This document shows positions 1-6,520 of a stretch of 7,652 nucleotides of DNA, piece by piece. The translations under genes and the position numbers were made by a program. Position 1 is the stretch's first letter. Every line of letters begins with the position of its first letter. The notes beneath the pieces are model-generated. The model saw nothing but the letters and a program-made list of their open reading frames with translations. It did no database searches and was not told the DNA's origin. This DNA comes from Thermoproteota archaeon (GTDB lineage: Archaea > Thermoproteota > Methanomethylicia > Methanomethylicales > Methanomethylicaceae), in contig JASFYK010000043.1 in the NCBI GenBank assembly GCA_030055545.1, positions 1 through 7,652 of the forward strand, given 5' to 3'.

Positions 1-1054
1 TCTGCGGCGATGCGAATATGGCATGCGGCATTGCAGTGTAATCGACAGCCACTTTCTTCTCAGGGGAAAGTATGTTCTGCAGCGCGTACTCCGCCTCGAG
101 GTTGGCTGCATGTTTGAACGGGTACTTGCCAATTATGTCGCCGAGCGCATATATGCCCGGCACATTGGTCTCCAGGTATTCGTTCACTTTTATGTACCCT
201 CGCTGGTCTACCTGAACACCTGTTTTGGTCAGGTCGAGGAGATCAGAGTTCGGGACTCGCCCAGCGGCGACAAGGAGCTGGTCTGAGCTGACATTCATGA
301 TCGATGAGGTCCTCAGATCCTTGACTAGGATCTTATACGCATTACCCTCACGCCCCACAGAGATTGGCTCGGATGATGTGAAAACCCTGTATTTTTTGGA
401 AGCTATGCTAGTGAATGCGCGGGCCACTTCCTCGTCCTCGTTGTTGAGCAGAAACTCCTTCCTGTGGATTATATAGACCTCCGCACCCAAGGACCCAAAG
501 AAGTGCGCAAGTTCAGCGGCGATGTACCCGCCGCCTATGATAGTAAGGGTTCTCGGCTGCTCCCTGAGGCGTAATGCCTCGTCGCTTGTGATGAATCCGG
601 ATTCTCGGAGACCATCAATTTCCGGAATCTTCGGCCGGCTCCCTGCCGCGATGAGTATCTTCTCAGCGGTTATCTCCTCTCCGTTCACCTCGATCAGTTT
701 TAACCCTATGAATTTGCCTAATCCCTTGAAGAGGACTGGATTTTCGGATCCTCTCAGGGCTTCTTCTATTGACCTGGATTCCGAATCAACATCTGAAGTG
801 ACTCGATCCACGATAGCCGGGTAGTCGACTTCGTACCCCTTCACTTTTATCCCGAACCTGTCAGCACCTTTTATTTCTTCGATCAGATCGGCGCTGTGGA
901 TAAGCATCTTTGAAGGAATGCACCCGCGGTTGAGGCAAGTTCCGCCCAGGGGACCTTTTTCTAATATTGCAACCCTTAAGCCCCTGTTGGCAGCTGCAAC
1001 AGCTACATCGAGCCCAGAGCCGCTACCTATCACAATAAGATCGAATTTTCTCAA
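1..1054 (-). CDS. FAD/NAD(P)-dependent disulfide reductase, mycothione reductase/dihydrolipoamide dehydrogenase-like (C-terminus missing)
   Basis: Cytosolic flavoprotein disulfide reductase: it should pass electrons from NAD(P)H through FAD and a redox cysteine pair to a disulfide substrate, or run in reverse as a dihydrolipoamide dehydrogenase. Translating the minus strand gives 351 open codons to the window edge; roughly the last 100 residues (interface domain with the catalytic His-Glu) lie outside. Seen: FAD dinucleotide fold GSGSG at residues 10-14; redox motif GGTCLNRGCIPSK at 37-49 with C40 and C45; NAD(P) fold IIGGGYIAAE at 172-181 followed by IIHRK at 195-199, whose basic residues suggest NADPH; second FAD motif YALGD at 302-306. 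The GSGSG start, FLLNNEDE, RVPNSDLL and KHAANLEAEY recall actinobacterial mycothione reductase more than typical dihydrolipoamide dehydrogenase. The start chosen is TTG at 1054, preceded by an AAGGCGA-like ribosome site; an in-frame TTG at 1072 is the alternative, and a stop lies just upstream of that. It follows the Rieske gene with a gap of 3-21 bases, so co-transcription is likely. Family is sure; substrate is not. Confidence 0.9.
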   Translation of the reverse strand, partial: MRKFDLIVIGSGSGLDVAVAAANRGLRVAILEKGPLGGTCLNRGCIPSKMLIHSADLIEEIKGADRFGIKVKGYEVDYPAIVDRVTSDVDSESRSIEEALRGSENPVLFKGLGKFIGLKLIEVNGEEITAEKILIAAGSRPKIPEIDGLRESGFITSDEALRLREQPRTLTIIGGGYIAAELAHFFGSLGAEVYIIHRKEFLLNNEDEEVARAFTSIASKKYRVFTSSEPISVGREGNAYKILVKDLRTSSIMNVSSDQLLVAAGRVPNSDLLDLTKTGVQVDQRGYIKVNEYLETNVPGIYALGDIIGKYPFKHAANLEAEYALQNILSPEKKVAVDYTAMPHAIFASPQ

Positions 1055-1075
1055 ATCGGTCGCCTTCGGCAACGA

Positions 1076-1414
1076 TCATTCTGGAAGCTCGACCATTATT
1101 GAGTCTTCCTCTACCTTCACTTTGTAGGAGTTCAGATCAGAGGTCTTCAATTTGATAGGGCCCAGTTTCGGACCGGAAATGGCTTTGCCAGATGTTAAGT
1201 CGAACTTCGAGCCATGAACGGGGCAGGTCACAGTAGTTCCAGTGAGTGTTCCCTTGGAGAGATCCCCCTTCCTATGCGAACACCTGTTGTCTATAGCATA
1301 GAGATTCCCGTTCAGGCTAGCCAAAAGTATTTCCTTTCCGGACACTGTAAAAGGTTTCATTGAGTTTACAGGTACCTCTGAGAGGCTTGCAACCCTATAA
1401 AATGGCATACCCAT
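1076..1414 (-). CDS. Rieske-type [2Fe-2S] ferredoxin
   Basis: Small soluble electron carrier of 112 residues, the usual size for dioxygenase-type Rieske ferredoxins. The cluster ligands are visible as Cys-X-His (C45, H47 in CSHRKGDLS) and Cys-X2-His (C64, H67 in CPVHGSKFDL), with the typical GKAISGP stretch after the second ligand pair. There is no transmembrane anchor or signal peptide, so it is not a bc1-complex Rieske subunit. No oxygenase large subunit lies in the window, so its partner is unknown; the flavin disulfide reductase directly downstream is the nearest candidate electron donor, which is inference. The start is ATG at 1414; an ATG two codons later (1408) is possible. A TATA-like box centred about 28 bases before 1414 with no ribosome site suggests a leaderless transcript starting at or next to this ATG. 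Other roles of such proteins include the NirD-like small subunit of nitrite reductase, but no large subunit is present. Confidence 0.9.
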   Translation of the reverse strand: MGMPFYRVASLSEVPVNSMKPFTVSGKEILLASLNGNLYAIDNRCSHRKGDLSKGTLTGTTVTCPVHGSKFDLTSGKAISGPKLGPIKLKTSDLNSYKVKVEEDSIMVELPE

Positions 1415-1438
1415 CGTTAAATATCTATGTAGGGAACA

Positions 1439-1446
1439 TTAATAAA
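1439..1446. promoter_or_regulatory. TATA box in the Rieske/trxB divergent region, possibly shared
   Basis: On the minus strand this reads TTTATTAA and lies about 28 bases before the Rieske ATG at 1414, the archaeal TATA-to-start spacing that gives a leaderless mRNA. On the plus strand it reads TTAATAAA, 42 bases before the trxB ATG; a start of transcription about 26 bases downstream would leave a short leader containing the trxB ribosome site. One box could therefore serve both genes. A second candidate for trxB, TAAATATC at 1418-1425, would leave a leader of about 37 bases. Positions are seen; usage is inferred. Confidence 0.5.
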
Positions 1447-1470
1447 TTGAGCTGTGATGAGGAAAACCAA

Positions 1471-1478
1471 AGGTTGAG
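1471..1478 (+). promoter_or_regulatory. Ribosome binding site of the thioredoxin reductase-like gene
   Basis: AGGTTGAG ends six bases before the ATG at 1485 and partly matches the archaeal Shine-Dalgarno consensus GGAGGTGA. It supports this start and contrasts with the leaderless-looking divergent neighbour. Confidence 0.45.
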
Positions 1479-1484
1479 ACCGCA

Positions 1485-2411
1485 ATGGAAACTTACGATG
1501 TGATCATAATAGGAGGCGGACCGGCCGGGGTTAGCGCCGCCATTTATGCCAAGAGGAAGCTCCTACGCACAATATTGATAAGCAAGGAAATCGGCGGGCA
1601 AGTACTCCTAACGAACAACATCGAGAATTACCCTGGTTTCGTGGAGAGGTCGGGCATTAGGCTAGCAGAATACTTCGAACAGCAGCTTAGGGAGCTCGGC
1701 GTTGAGATCGTCGAGGACGCGGTAAGAGAAATCCGCATTGAGGGTGACAGCTTCAGGGCAATCTGTGAGGAGGGGACCGAGTTTTTGGGCAAGAGCGTGA
1801 TAGCCACTGGAGGGAGCTCGCACAGGAAATTGAATGTTCCAGGGGAAGACGAATTTTTTGGGAAGGGGGTATATGTATGTGCAACGTGCGATGCCCCGCT
1901 CACCAAGAACAAGACAGTGGCGGTGGTGGGAGGGGGGAATGCGGCTTTCCAGAGCGCAGATCTCTTGGCAAGGTATGCGAATAAAGTCTATTTGATACAC
2001 CGTAGGGGGGTGTTCAGTGCTGACGGCATTTTGGTCAACAGGGTGAAGGGGCACGGCAATGTGGAGATAATGACTAATGTTGCGGTCAGAGAGATAAAAG
2101 GGAAGGAGAGAGTGGAGAGCATACTGCTAGAGAGCTTGGAGAGCCGTCGGGTCTTTGAGCTGCCTGTCCAGAAGATCTTCATCGAAATAGGAAAAGAAGT
2201 CAAAGCAGGTTACTTGAAAGGGCTTGTCCAAACGAACCAGCATAACCAAGTGATCGTGGACAGGCTTCAGCGGACAAGTTGCAGGGGCATATTCGCCGCA
2301 GGGGAGATAACAGATCTCCCTTACGGTCAAGCCATCATTTCGGCAGGACAGGGGGCGGTCGCAGCGCTTGCGGCTTTTGATTATCTCTCAGAAAAGGAAG
2401 GTTCCGGATAG
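1485..2411 (+). CDS. trxB: Thioredoxin reductase-like FAD/NAD(P)H disulfide oxidoreductase
   Basis: Low-molecular-weight thioredoxin reductase family, 308 residues, the normal length (about 300-320). It should use NAD(P)H to reduce thioredoxin, glutaredoxin-like protein or a peroxiredoxin partner in the cytosol. Seen: N-terminal FAD fold IIGGGPAG at 8-15; redox CATCDAPL at 132-139 with C132 and C135; inserted NAD(P) fold VVGGGNAAFQSA at 147-158; HRR at 172-174; C-terminal FAD motif AAGEITDLPYGQ at 271-282. Two features drift from E. coli TrxB toward the AhpF reductase: the loop after HRR reads GVFSAD rather than an Arg-containing RA motif, and the C-terminal end PYGQAIISAGQGA...FDYL is AhpF-like. 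The conserved GD of the second FAD motif is GE (E274). Lacking the N-terminal thioredoxin-fold domain of AhpF, it is a free-standing reductase. It diverges from the Rieske gene and ends 2 bases from the convergent SLOG gene. Family is sure; NADPH versus NADH and the partner are open. Confidence 0.92.
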   Translation: METYDVIIIGGGPAGVSAAIYAKRKLLRTILISKEIGGQVLLTNNIENYPGFVERSGIRLAEYFEQQLRELGVEIVEDAVREIRIEGDSFRAICEEGTEFLGKSVIATGGSSHRKLNVPGEDEFFGKGVYVCATCDAPLTKNKTVAVVGGGNAAFQSADLLARYANKVYLIHRRGVFSADGILVNRVKGHGNVEIMTNVAVREIKGKERVESILLESLESRRVFELPVQKIFIEIGKEVKAGYLKGLVQTNQHNQVIVDRLQRTSCRGIFAAGEITDLPYGQAIISAGQGAVAALAAFDYLSEKEGSG

Positions 2412-2413
2412 TT

Positions 2414-2956
2414 CTATCGTTTTCTATCAGACCCAGCAAGATCGGCCGCGAGATCGACGGCCCTCTCCGGGTCTCCCTCAAAGCGCAGGCGCACAATCCT
2501 CCGGTGGTCGATGAACCCCTCCGGGAAGAGTTCAGCGATCCGGTCCGCCATCATCCCTGTACCCTTCAGGACCACGACGGGTTTCTTCATATTGTATGCC
2601 ATCGCCACTTCGGTAAGGGATCCGACCCCTCCGGCTACGAGGATCAGGGCATCACTGCTCCTCACGACTATGGAGCTCCTTGAGGTAAAGGACTGCCCCG
2701 ATCTTATCACCACGCTGTTATAGGGGTTATGCCACGGGTGTGTACCAGCAATTCCCTCCATCTCTACGGCCATGATCCCCACAGTCACACCCCCTTCCCT
2801 GAAGGCAGCCTCGGAGATCGTCCTCATCAGCCCGCCATCCCCGCCTGTGATTAAGACGTGCCCTCTCCTCGCGATGGCCCTACCGAGGGCTTTCGCTTTA
2901 GCCTCCACCTCTGGAGAGACTGGATCGTATGTTGTGAGGACCCCTATCTGCACCAT
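2414..2956 (-). CDS. SLOG-superfamily Rossmann protein, TIGR00725/LOG-like
   Basis: A 180-residue single-domain Rossmann-like protein of the SLOG superfamily, which includes LOG (cytokinin-activating phosphoribohydrolase), DprA and nucleotide-sensing proteins. The layout fits the TIGR00725 group: an N-terminal strand IGVLTTY, then a helix and ITGGDGGLMRTISEAA (36-51), the phosphate-binding segment seen in this family as GGGxGxM. Next come SRSSIVVRSSDALILV (92-107) and AGGVGSLTEVAMA (108-120), matching the PGGxGTxxE motif of LOG proteins but with Ala for Pro and Ser for Thr; the motif Glu is kept (E116). This suggests nucleotide or nucleotide-sugar binding; enzymatic activity cannot be assumed. 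The ATG at 2956 is chosen because a TATA box is centred about 27 bases before it and no ribosome site is present, as in leaderless genes. It converges on trxB with a 2-base gap. Function in archaea is unknown to me. Confidence 0.85.
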   Translation of the reverse strand: MVQIGVLTTYDPVSPEVEAKAKALGRAIARRGHVLITGGDGGLMRTISEAAFREGGVTVGIMAVEMEGIAGTHPWHNPYNSVVIRSGQSFTSRSSIVVRSSDALILVAGGVGSLTEVAMAYNMKKPVVVLKGTGMMADRIAELFPEGFIDHRRIVRLRFEGDPERAVDLAADLAGSDRKR

Positions 2957-2979
2957 GCCTGAAGATAGAGCATTTTGGG

Positions 2980-2986
2980 TTATAAG
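2980..2986 (-). promoter_or_regulatory. TATA box for the SLOG gene
   Basis: On the minus strand the sequence reads TTCTTATAAC, with the TATA core centred about 27 bases before the ATG at 2956. That spacing predicts transcription beginning at the ATG itself, a leaderless mRNA. No Shine-Dalgarno sequence stands before the ATG, in agreement. Confidence 0.55.
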
Positions 2987-3012
2987 AATGCCCGTGGATG
3001 CCCTCGGGGATT

Positions 3013-3020
3013 TTTATATA
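3013..3020 (+). promoter_or_regulatory. TATA box for the Lhr helicase gene
   Basis: TTTATATA within a T/A run at 3011-3021. Its centre is about 37 bases before the ATG at 3054, predicting transcription from about 3042 and a leader near 11 bases. The alternative TTG start at 3033 would lie upstream of the predicted transcript start, which favours the ATG at 3054. Confidence 0.6.
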
Positions 3021-3053
3021 TGAAAAGGTGGATTGGAAACTTGGGTCAAATCT

Positions 3054-5933
3054 ATGGACGAGCTTTTCTCGGCCTTCTCGAAGCCAATCCAAAGGATAAT
3101 CCTGGAGAAGGGCTTCAAGGGCTTCACGGAACCGCAGAGAAGGGCGATCCCGCTTATAATGGAAGGTAAGAATGTGCTAGTCATCGCGCCCACCGGAACT
3201 GGCAAGACCGAGGCTGCCTTCTTGCCCGTCCTGGACCGCATAATCAGGGAGGGGGGCAAAGGGGGGATCAGGGTCCTTTACATATCCCCTCTGAGGGCAC
3301 TCAACAGGGACCTTCTTGACAGGCTCCACTGGTGGTGCAGCAGGCTCGACCTGAAGGTTGCAGTCAGGCACGGCGATACGGAGACGAAGGAGAGAGGGCG
3401 GCAGACAATGGCTCCGCCGGACATAATGATCACTACACCGGAGACCCTCCAAGCGATGTTACCAGGGAGGAACCTTAAGAGGCACCTGTCGAAGGTGAAG
3501 TGGGTAATAGTAGACGAGGTACACGAGCTGGCAAATGACAAGCGGGGCGTCCAGCTGACCGTGGCGCTGGAGAGGCTCAGGGAGCTTGCTTCAGCCGAAC
3601 CCCAAGTGATTGGGCTCTCAGCGACGATAGGATCCCCTGATCTGGTTGGGAAGTTCCTAGTTGGTCCAGGGAGGAAGTGCGAGATAGTCCGAGTTTCAGT
3701 AGCAAAGGACCTTGCCCTCGATGTCGTCCTCCCCGAGGCGGAAAGCTCAGACTATGAGCTCGCCGAGAGGCTCGCCACCTTCCCCGAAGTCGCAGCAAGG
3801 CTGAGGAGGCTGAAAGGGTTGATTGAGAAGAACAGGTCGACGCTCATATTCACCAACACGAGATCCGAGGCAGAGGTCTTGGCTAGCAGGTTCAGGATGT
3901 GGGACATCAATGCACCGATAAGCATTCACCACGGTAGCCTCGCAAAGTCCTCAAGGGTGGAGGTGGAGGCAAGCCTGAAGAAGGGTGAGCTGAAGGGGGT
4001 GGTCTGCACCTCTTCGCTCGAGCTCGGGATCGACATCGGCAATGTCGACCTCGTGATACAGTACAACTCGCCCAGGCAGGTGACGAGGCTGCTCCAGAGG
4101 GTTGGCCGTTCAGGGCATTGGGTCGGGGGGGTTTCAAGGGGCGTAATAGTAACGATGGACTCGGACGATGCGCTCGAGTCTGCAGTAATAGTGAGGAAGG
4201 CACAGGCAGAGGAACTGGAGGAGGTAAAGATCATTGAGAGCCCTTATGATGTGCTGACGCACCAGGTCGCTGGGCTCCTCCTCGACGAGGGAAGGAGGGA
4301 GGTCAGCGAAACCCTATCTATTTTGAGGAGAGCCTATCCCTTCTCGGAGCTGGGAGAAGAGAGGCTTGAGAGAGTACTGGATTACATGAGCAACAGGAGA
4401 CCGAGACTCGCGCTCTACCTTCCAGAGGAGGAGATCTTCATAAAGTCGAGACCCGCAGAAGCCCTCTACCAGTACTACTTCGAGAACCTTTCGATGATCC
4501 CCGAGGAGAAGCACTATGTGGTGATTGACGAGAAGACTGATGAGGCGATAGGGCTGCTCGACGAAGCATTCGTTGCCGAATATGGGGAGCCAGGGGTCAA
4601 GTTCATAGTCAGGGGCTCCCCGTGGAAGATAATCCAGGTATACAAGAGCACGGTGTACGTGAGGGCGGAGGAGGACCCGACAGGCGCGATACCAGACTGG
4701 ATCGGTGACGAGATACCGGTGCCTTTCGAGATAGCCCAAGAGGTCGGAAGCATACGGAGGAGGGCGGCAAGCGCTTTGAGGCAAGGCAAGGAATACGACA
4801 CGGTCATCGATGAATTACTCAAGGATTACCCAATATCTAGGGATACGCTCTACCGAGCACTCCGAGAATTAAAGGAGCAGGCTGAGGGCAGGTGGGAGAT
4901 CCCTACAGACGACGTGGTCACGGTCGAAGGGTGGGAAGGCTATGTCATAATCAGTTGCGCTTTTGGTCTTATGATAAACAAAGCACTCTCGAGGATACTG
5001 GGGTACATGATAACGCAGAGGACAGGCGTGGGGGCGGGGACTTCTCAGGACGCCTACCGGGTCTTCGTAAAGGCGAATGTGGACCCTGCCCTAGTCGCAG
5101 AGATCCTCAAGAGGCTTGAGGCAGACGAGGTGCGGAAAGTCGCCGAGGTGGCTGTAGAAAGGACGGGACTCTTCAGGAGGAGGCTCATCCATGTAGCCAA
5201 GAGGATGGGGGTCATAAGCAAGGAAGCCGAGATCAGCGATGTAGGGTCAGCCCAGCTTGTTGAGAACTTGAAGGGGAGCATAGTGTACGAGGAGGCGATG
5301 AGCGAGGTCTTCTCTAAGGACTTGGATCTTGAAGGGCTAGTCTCGGTTGTAGAAGGAATTAAGTCCGGAAGGTTTGAGGTCAGGGTCATGGCTGCTGAAT
5401 TGCCGCTCTCTCCAATCTCAAGGGTTGGTATAAGGGAGCTCAGCTGGAAGACAGACCTAGTACCTGCAGACCGGCTCAGGAGGCTCCTCATAGAGTCGGC
5501 TAAGGCGAGGCTCCTCAACGAGTCCAGGGTCGCGGTTTGCACCGAGTGCTTCAGGTTCGTCGAGAACGTGAAAATAAAGAGCTTCATCGGCGGATTGAGG
5601 TGCCCAGAGTGCGGTTCGGTCAAGATAGGGCTGCTGGAAGAGGACCCGAATGAGGTGGCGCAGATGGCGGCGGAGAAGTCAGAACTAGGCAAGGTATCGG
5701 AGAAGCACAAGCCCATGCTTAAAGAAGCCGTGGAAACAGCAGGGCTGATTGAAGAGTGCGGGCTGCAGGCAGCAATGGTCATAGCTTCGAGGAACCTCCC
5801 GAAGCCCGTGGCATTCACAATAGCGACTTCCCGGACCAAAGACCTTGACTCGCTCGTCGACAGGATAATCAGGGAAGAGAAGAGCGCATTGAAGAGCAGG
5901 TTCCGCCACAGGATGCAGGATGCACGAGCCTAA
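3054..5933 (+). CDS. lhr: Lhr-family superfamily 2 helicase (DEVH box) with C-terminal four-Cys motif
   Basis: ATP-dependent DNA/RNA helicase of the large helicase-related (Lhr) family, 959 residues, the usual size of archaeal Lhr cores. Family members translocate 3' to 5' and unwind DNA, hybrid or RNA duplexes; archaeal ones are tied to repair or RNA metabolism. Seen: Q-motif FTEPQRRAIP (24-33); Walker A APTGTGKT (45-52); motif Ia SPLRALNRD (78-86); TTPETLQ (127-133); motif II DEVHE (154-158); motif III LSATIG (188-193); motif IV TLIFTNTRS (263-271); motif V TSSLELGIDIGNVD (319-332); motif VI QRVGRSGHWVGG (348-359). Winged-helix and Lhr-specific domains follow, including WTDLVPADRLRR-like sequence near 798-810. 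Two cysteine pairs, C829/C832 and C850/C853, look like a zinc knuckle. The ATG at 3054 is chosen from the TATA spacing and because family proteins begin just before such FSAF...GF sequence; the TTG at 3033 would add seven residues. The stop codon overlaps that of the convergent KITE gene by 2 of 3 bases. Confidence 0.95.
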   Translation: MDELFSAFSKPIQRIILEKGFKGFTEPQRRAIPLIMEGKNVLVIAPTGTGKTEAAFLPVLDRIIREGGKGGIRVLYISPLRALNRDLLDRLHWWCSRLDLKVAVRHGDTETKERGRQTMAPPDIMITTPETLQAMLPGRNLKRHLSKVKWVIVDEVHELANDKRGVQLTVALERLRELASAEPQVIGLSATIGSPDLVGKFLVGPGRKCEIVRVSVAKDLALDVVLPEAESSDYELAERLATFPEVAARLRRLKGLIEKNRSTLIFTNTRSEAEVLASRFRMWDINAPISIHHGSLAKSSRVEVEASLKKGELKGVVCTSSLELGIDIGNVDLVIQYNSPRQVTRLLQRVGRSGHWVGGVSRGVIVTMDSDDALESAVIVRKAQAEELEEVKIIESPYDVLTHQVAGLLLDEGRREVSETLSILRRAYPFSELGEERLERVLDYMSNRRPRLALYLPEEEIFIKSRPAEALYQYYFENLSMIPEEKHYVVIDEKTDEAIGLLDEAFVAEYGEPGVKFIVRGSPWKIIQVYKSTVYVRAEEDPTGAIPDWIGDEIPVPFEIAQEVGSIRRRAASALRQGKEYDTVIDELLKDYPISRDTLYRALRELKEQAEGRWEIPTDDVVTVEGWEGYVIISCAFGLMINKALSRILGYMITQRTGVGAGTSQDAYRVFVKANVDPALVAEILKRLEADEVRKVAEVAVERTGLFRRRLIHVAKRMGVISKEAEISDVGSAQLVENLKGSIVYEEAMSEVFSKDLDLEGLVSVVEGIKSGRFEVRVMAAELPLSPISRVGIRELSWKTDLVPADRLRRLLIESAKARLLNESRVAVCTECFRFVENVKIKSFIGGLRCPECGSVKIGLLEEDPNEVAQMAAEKSELGKVSEKHKPMLKEAVETAGLIEECGLQAAMVIASRNLPKPVAFTIATSRTKDLDSLVDRIIREEKSALKSRFRHRMQDARA

Positions 5934-6520
5934 ATCTTGGATCCGGACTCGGGTTCCCCCTTATCAGTGGAAGAGCCGGCAATCATGTCGAGCAGTCGCT
6001 TCCTGTCGATCTCAACCCTCGTCCTCCACCCTATGAAGAGCACGCAGTTCTGGTCCTCGTCGAGGTAACCTCTCCTAATGAACCGGTTAAGGTCTTGGTC
6101 GATCTTCCAGTCCGGGAACTTCTCCTGCAGCAGCTCCTCGACATCGCGCCTGGGTGCCCTACCCTGCTTGGAGGTCAGGTATGCCACAGTTGCCGCGAAC
6201 ACGGCCAAGGTGTCGATCCTCCAACCAGAGAGCGAGGCGTCCCCCATCTGCAAAGGTGCCTTTGATATCACATAGAACCTCGCCTGCTCCAGCTCCTCTT
6301 CGGTCGGGTTCGGGTGTTCAAGCCCGTCTGCGTATACGATCTTCACCTCAAGTCCAAGATCGTCGAGTTTCCTCTGGAGCAGCGAGACAATTTTCATGAA
6401 GTCCCTGCCGATGTATTTCCTTAGCTCATACCCCTTTACGCCTGGCAGACGGTGGTGCTGGTACATTATGAGCTGCGCTGCCTTCCTGATCTTTTTTGCC
6501 AGTGATGCGTCCTCGCTCAT
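5930..6520 (-). CDS. KITE protein, Nse3/MAGE-like tandem winged-helix subunit of an SMC complex
   Basis: A 196-residue protein that I read as a kleisin-interacting tandem winged-helix (KITE) subunit, closest in pattern to Nse3/MAGE of the Smc5/6 complex. WH1 spans about 8-90 (KAAQLIMYQHH, then YELRKYIG and a strand RFYVISKAPL); WH2 spans about 100-180. In WH2, DTLAVFAATVAYLTSKQGRA, VEELLQEKF, LNRFIRRGYLDED and LFIGWRTRVEIDRKRLLDMI line up by eye with the MAGE pattern of a hydrophobic helix, a short 'Gly-x-Ala-Pro' turn, a helix, 'GYL', and a final strand-turn like 'W-G-P-R-A..E'. After residue 181 there is a polar Ser/Gly/Glu/Lys tail, probably disordered. The start ATG overlaps the kleisin stop as ATGA, so translation is likely coupled; AAAGGAG lies 11 bases before the ATG. 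In known complexes KITE dimers bind the linker of the kleisin and help contact DNA. Bacterial-type ScpB is the alternative; Nse3 fits better. Subfamily assignment needs a profile search. Confidence 0.72.
   Translation of the reverse strand: MSEDASLAKKIRKAAQLIMYQHHRLPGVKGYELRKYIGRDFMKIVSLLQRKLDDLGLEVKIVYADGLEHPNPTEEELEQARFYVISKAPLQMGDASLSGWRIDTLAVFAATVAYLTSKQGRAPRRDVEELLQEKFPDWKIDQDLNRFIRRGYLDEDQNCVLFIGWRTRVEIDRKRLLDMIAGSSTDKGEPESGSKI

Noticed and set aside
23..1127. Several plus-strand open frames of 69-100 codons at the left end
   Set aside because: They lie opposite the disulfide reductase, whose full set of FAD, NAD(P) and cysteine motifs shows the minus strand is coding here.
2412..2413. 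A terminator hairpin between trxB and the SLOG gene
   Set aside because: The gap is 2 bases and I see no clear stem-loop or long T run at the junction that would serve either gene.
3033..3053. TTG start seven codons upstream for the Lhr gene
   Set aside because: It lies only about 16 bases after the TATA box centre, upstream of the predicted transcript start, and its GGTG-like ribosome site is only 2 bases away; the ATG at 3054 fits better.
4314..4784. A 156-codon open frame on the minus strand inside lhr
   Set aside because: Antisense to the conserved middle of the helicase, with no motif, promoter or ribosome site.
5054..5839. A 261-codon open frame on the minus strand opposite the Lhr gene
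   Set aside because: It is a low-complexity Ser/Leu/Thr-rich translation lying wholly antisense to conserved Lhr sequence, with no recognisable domain; it is a by-product of Lhr codon use.
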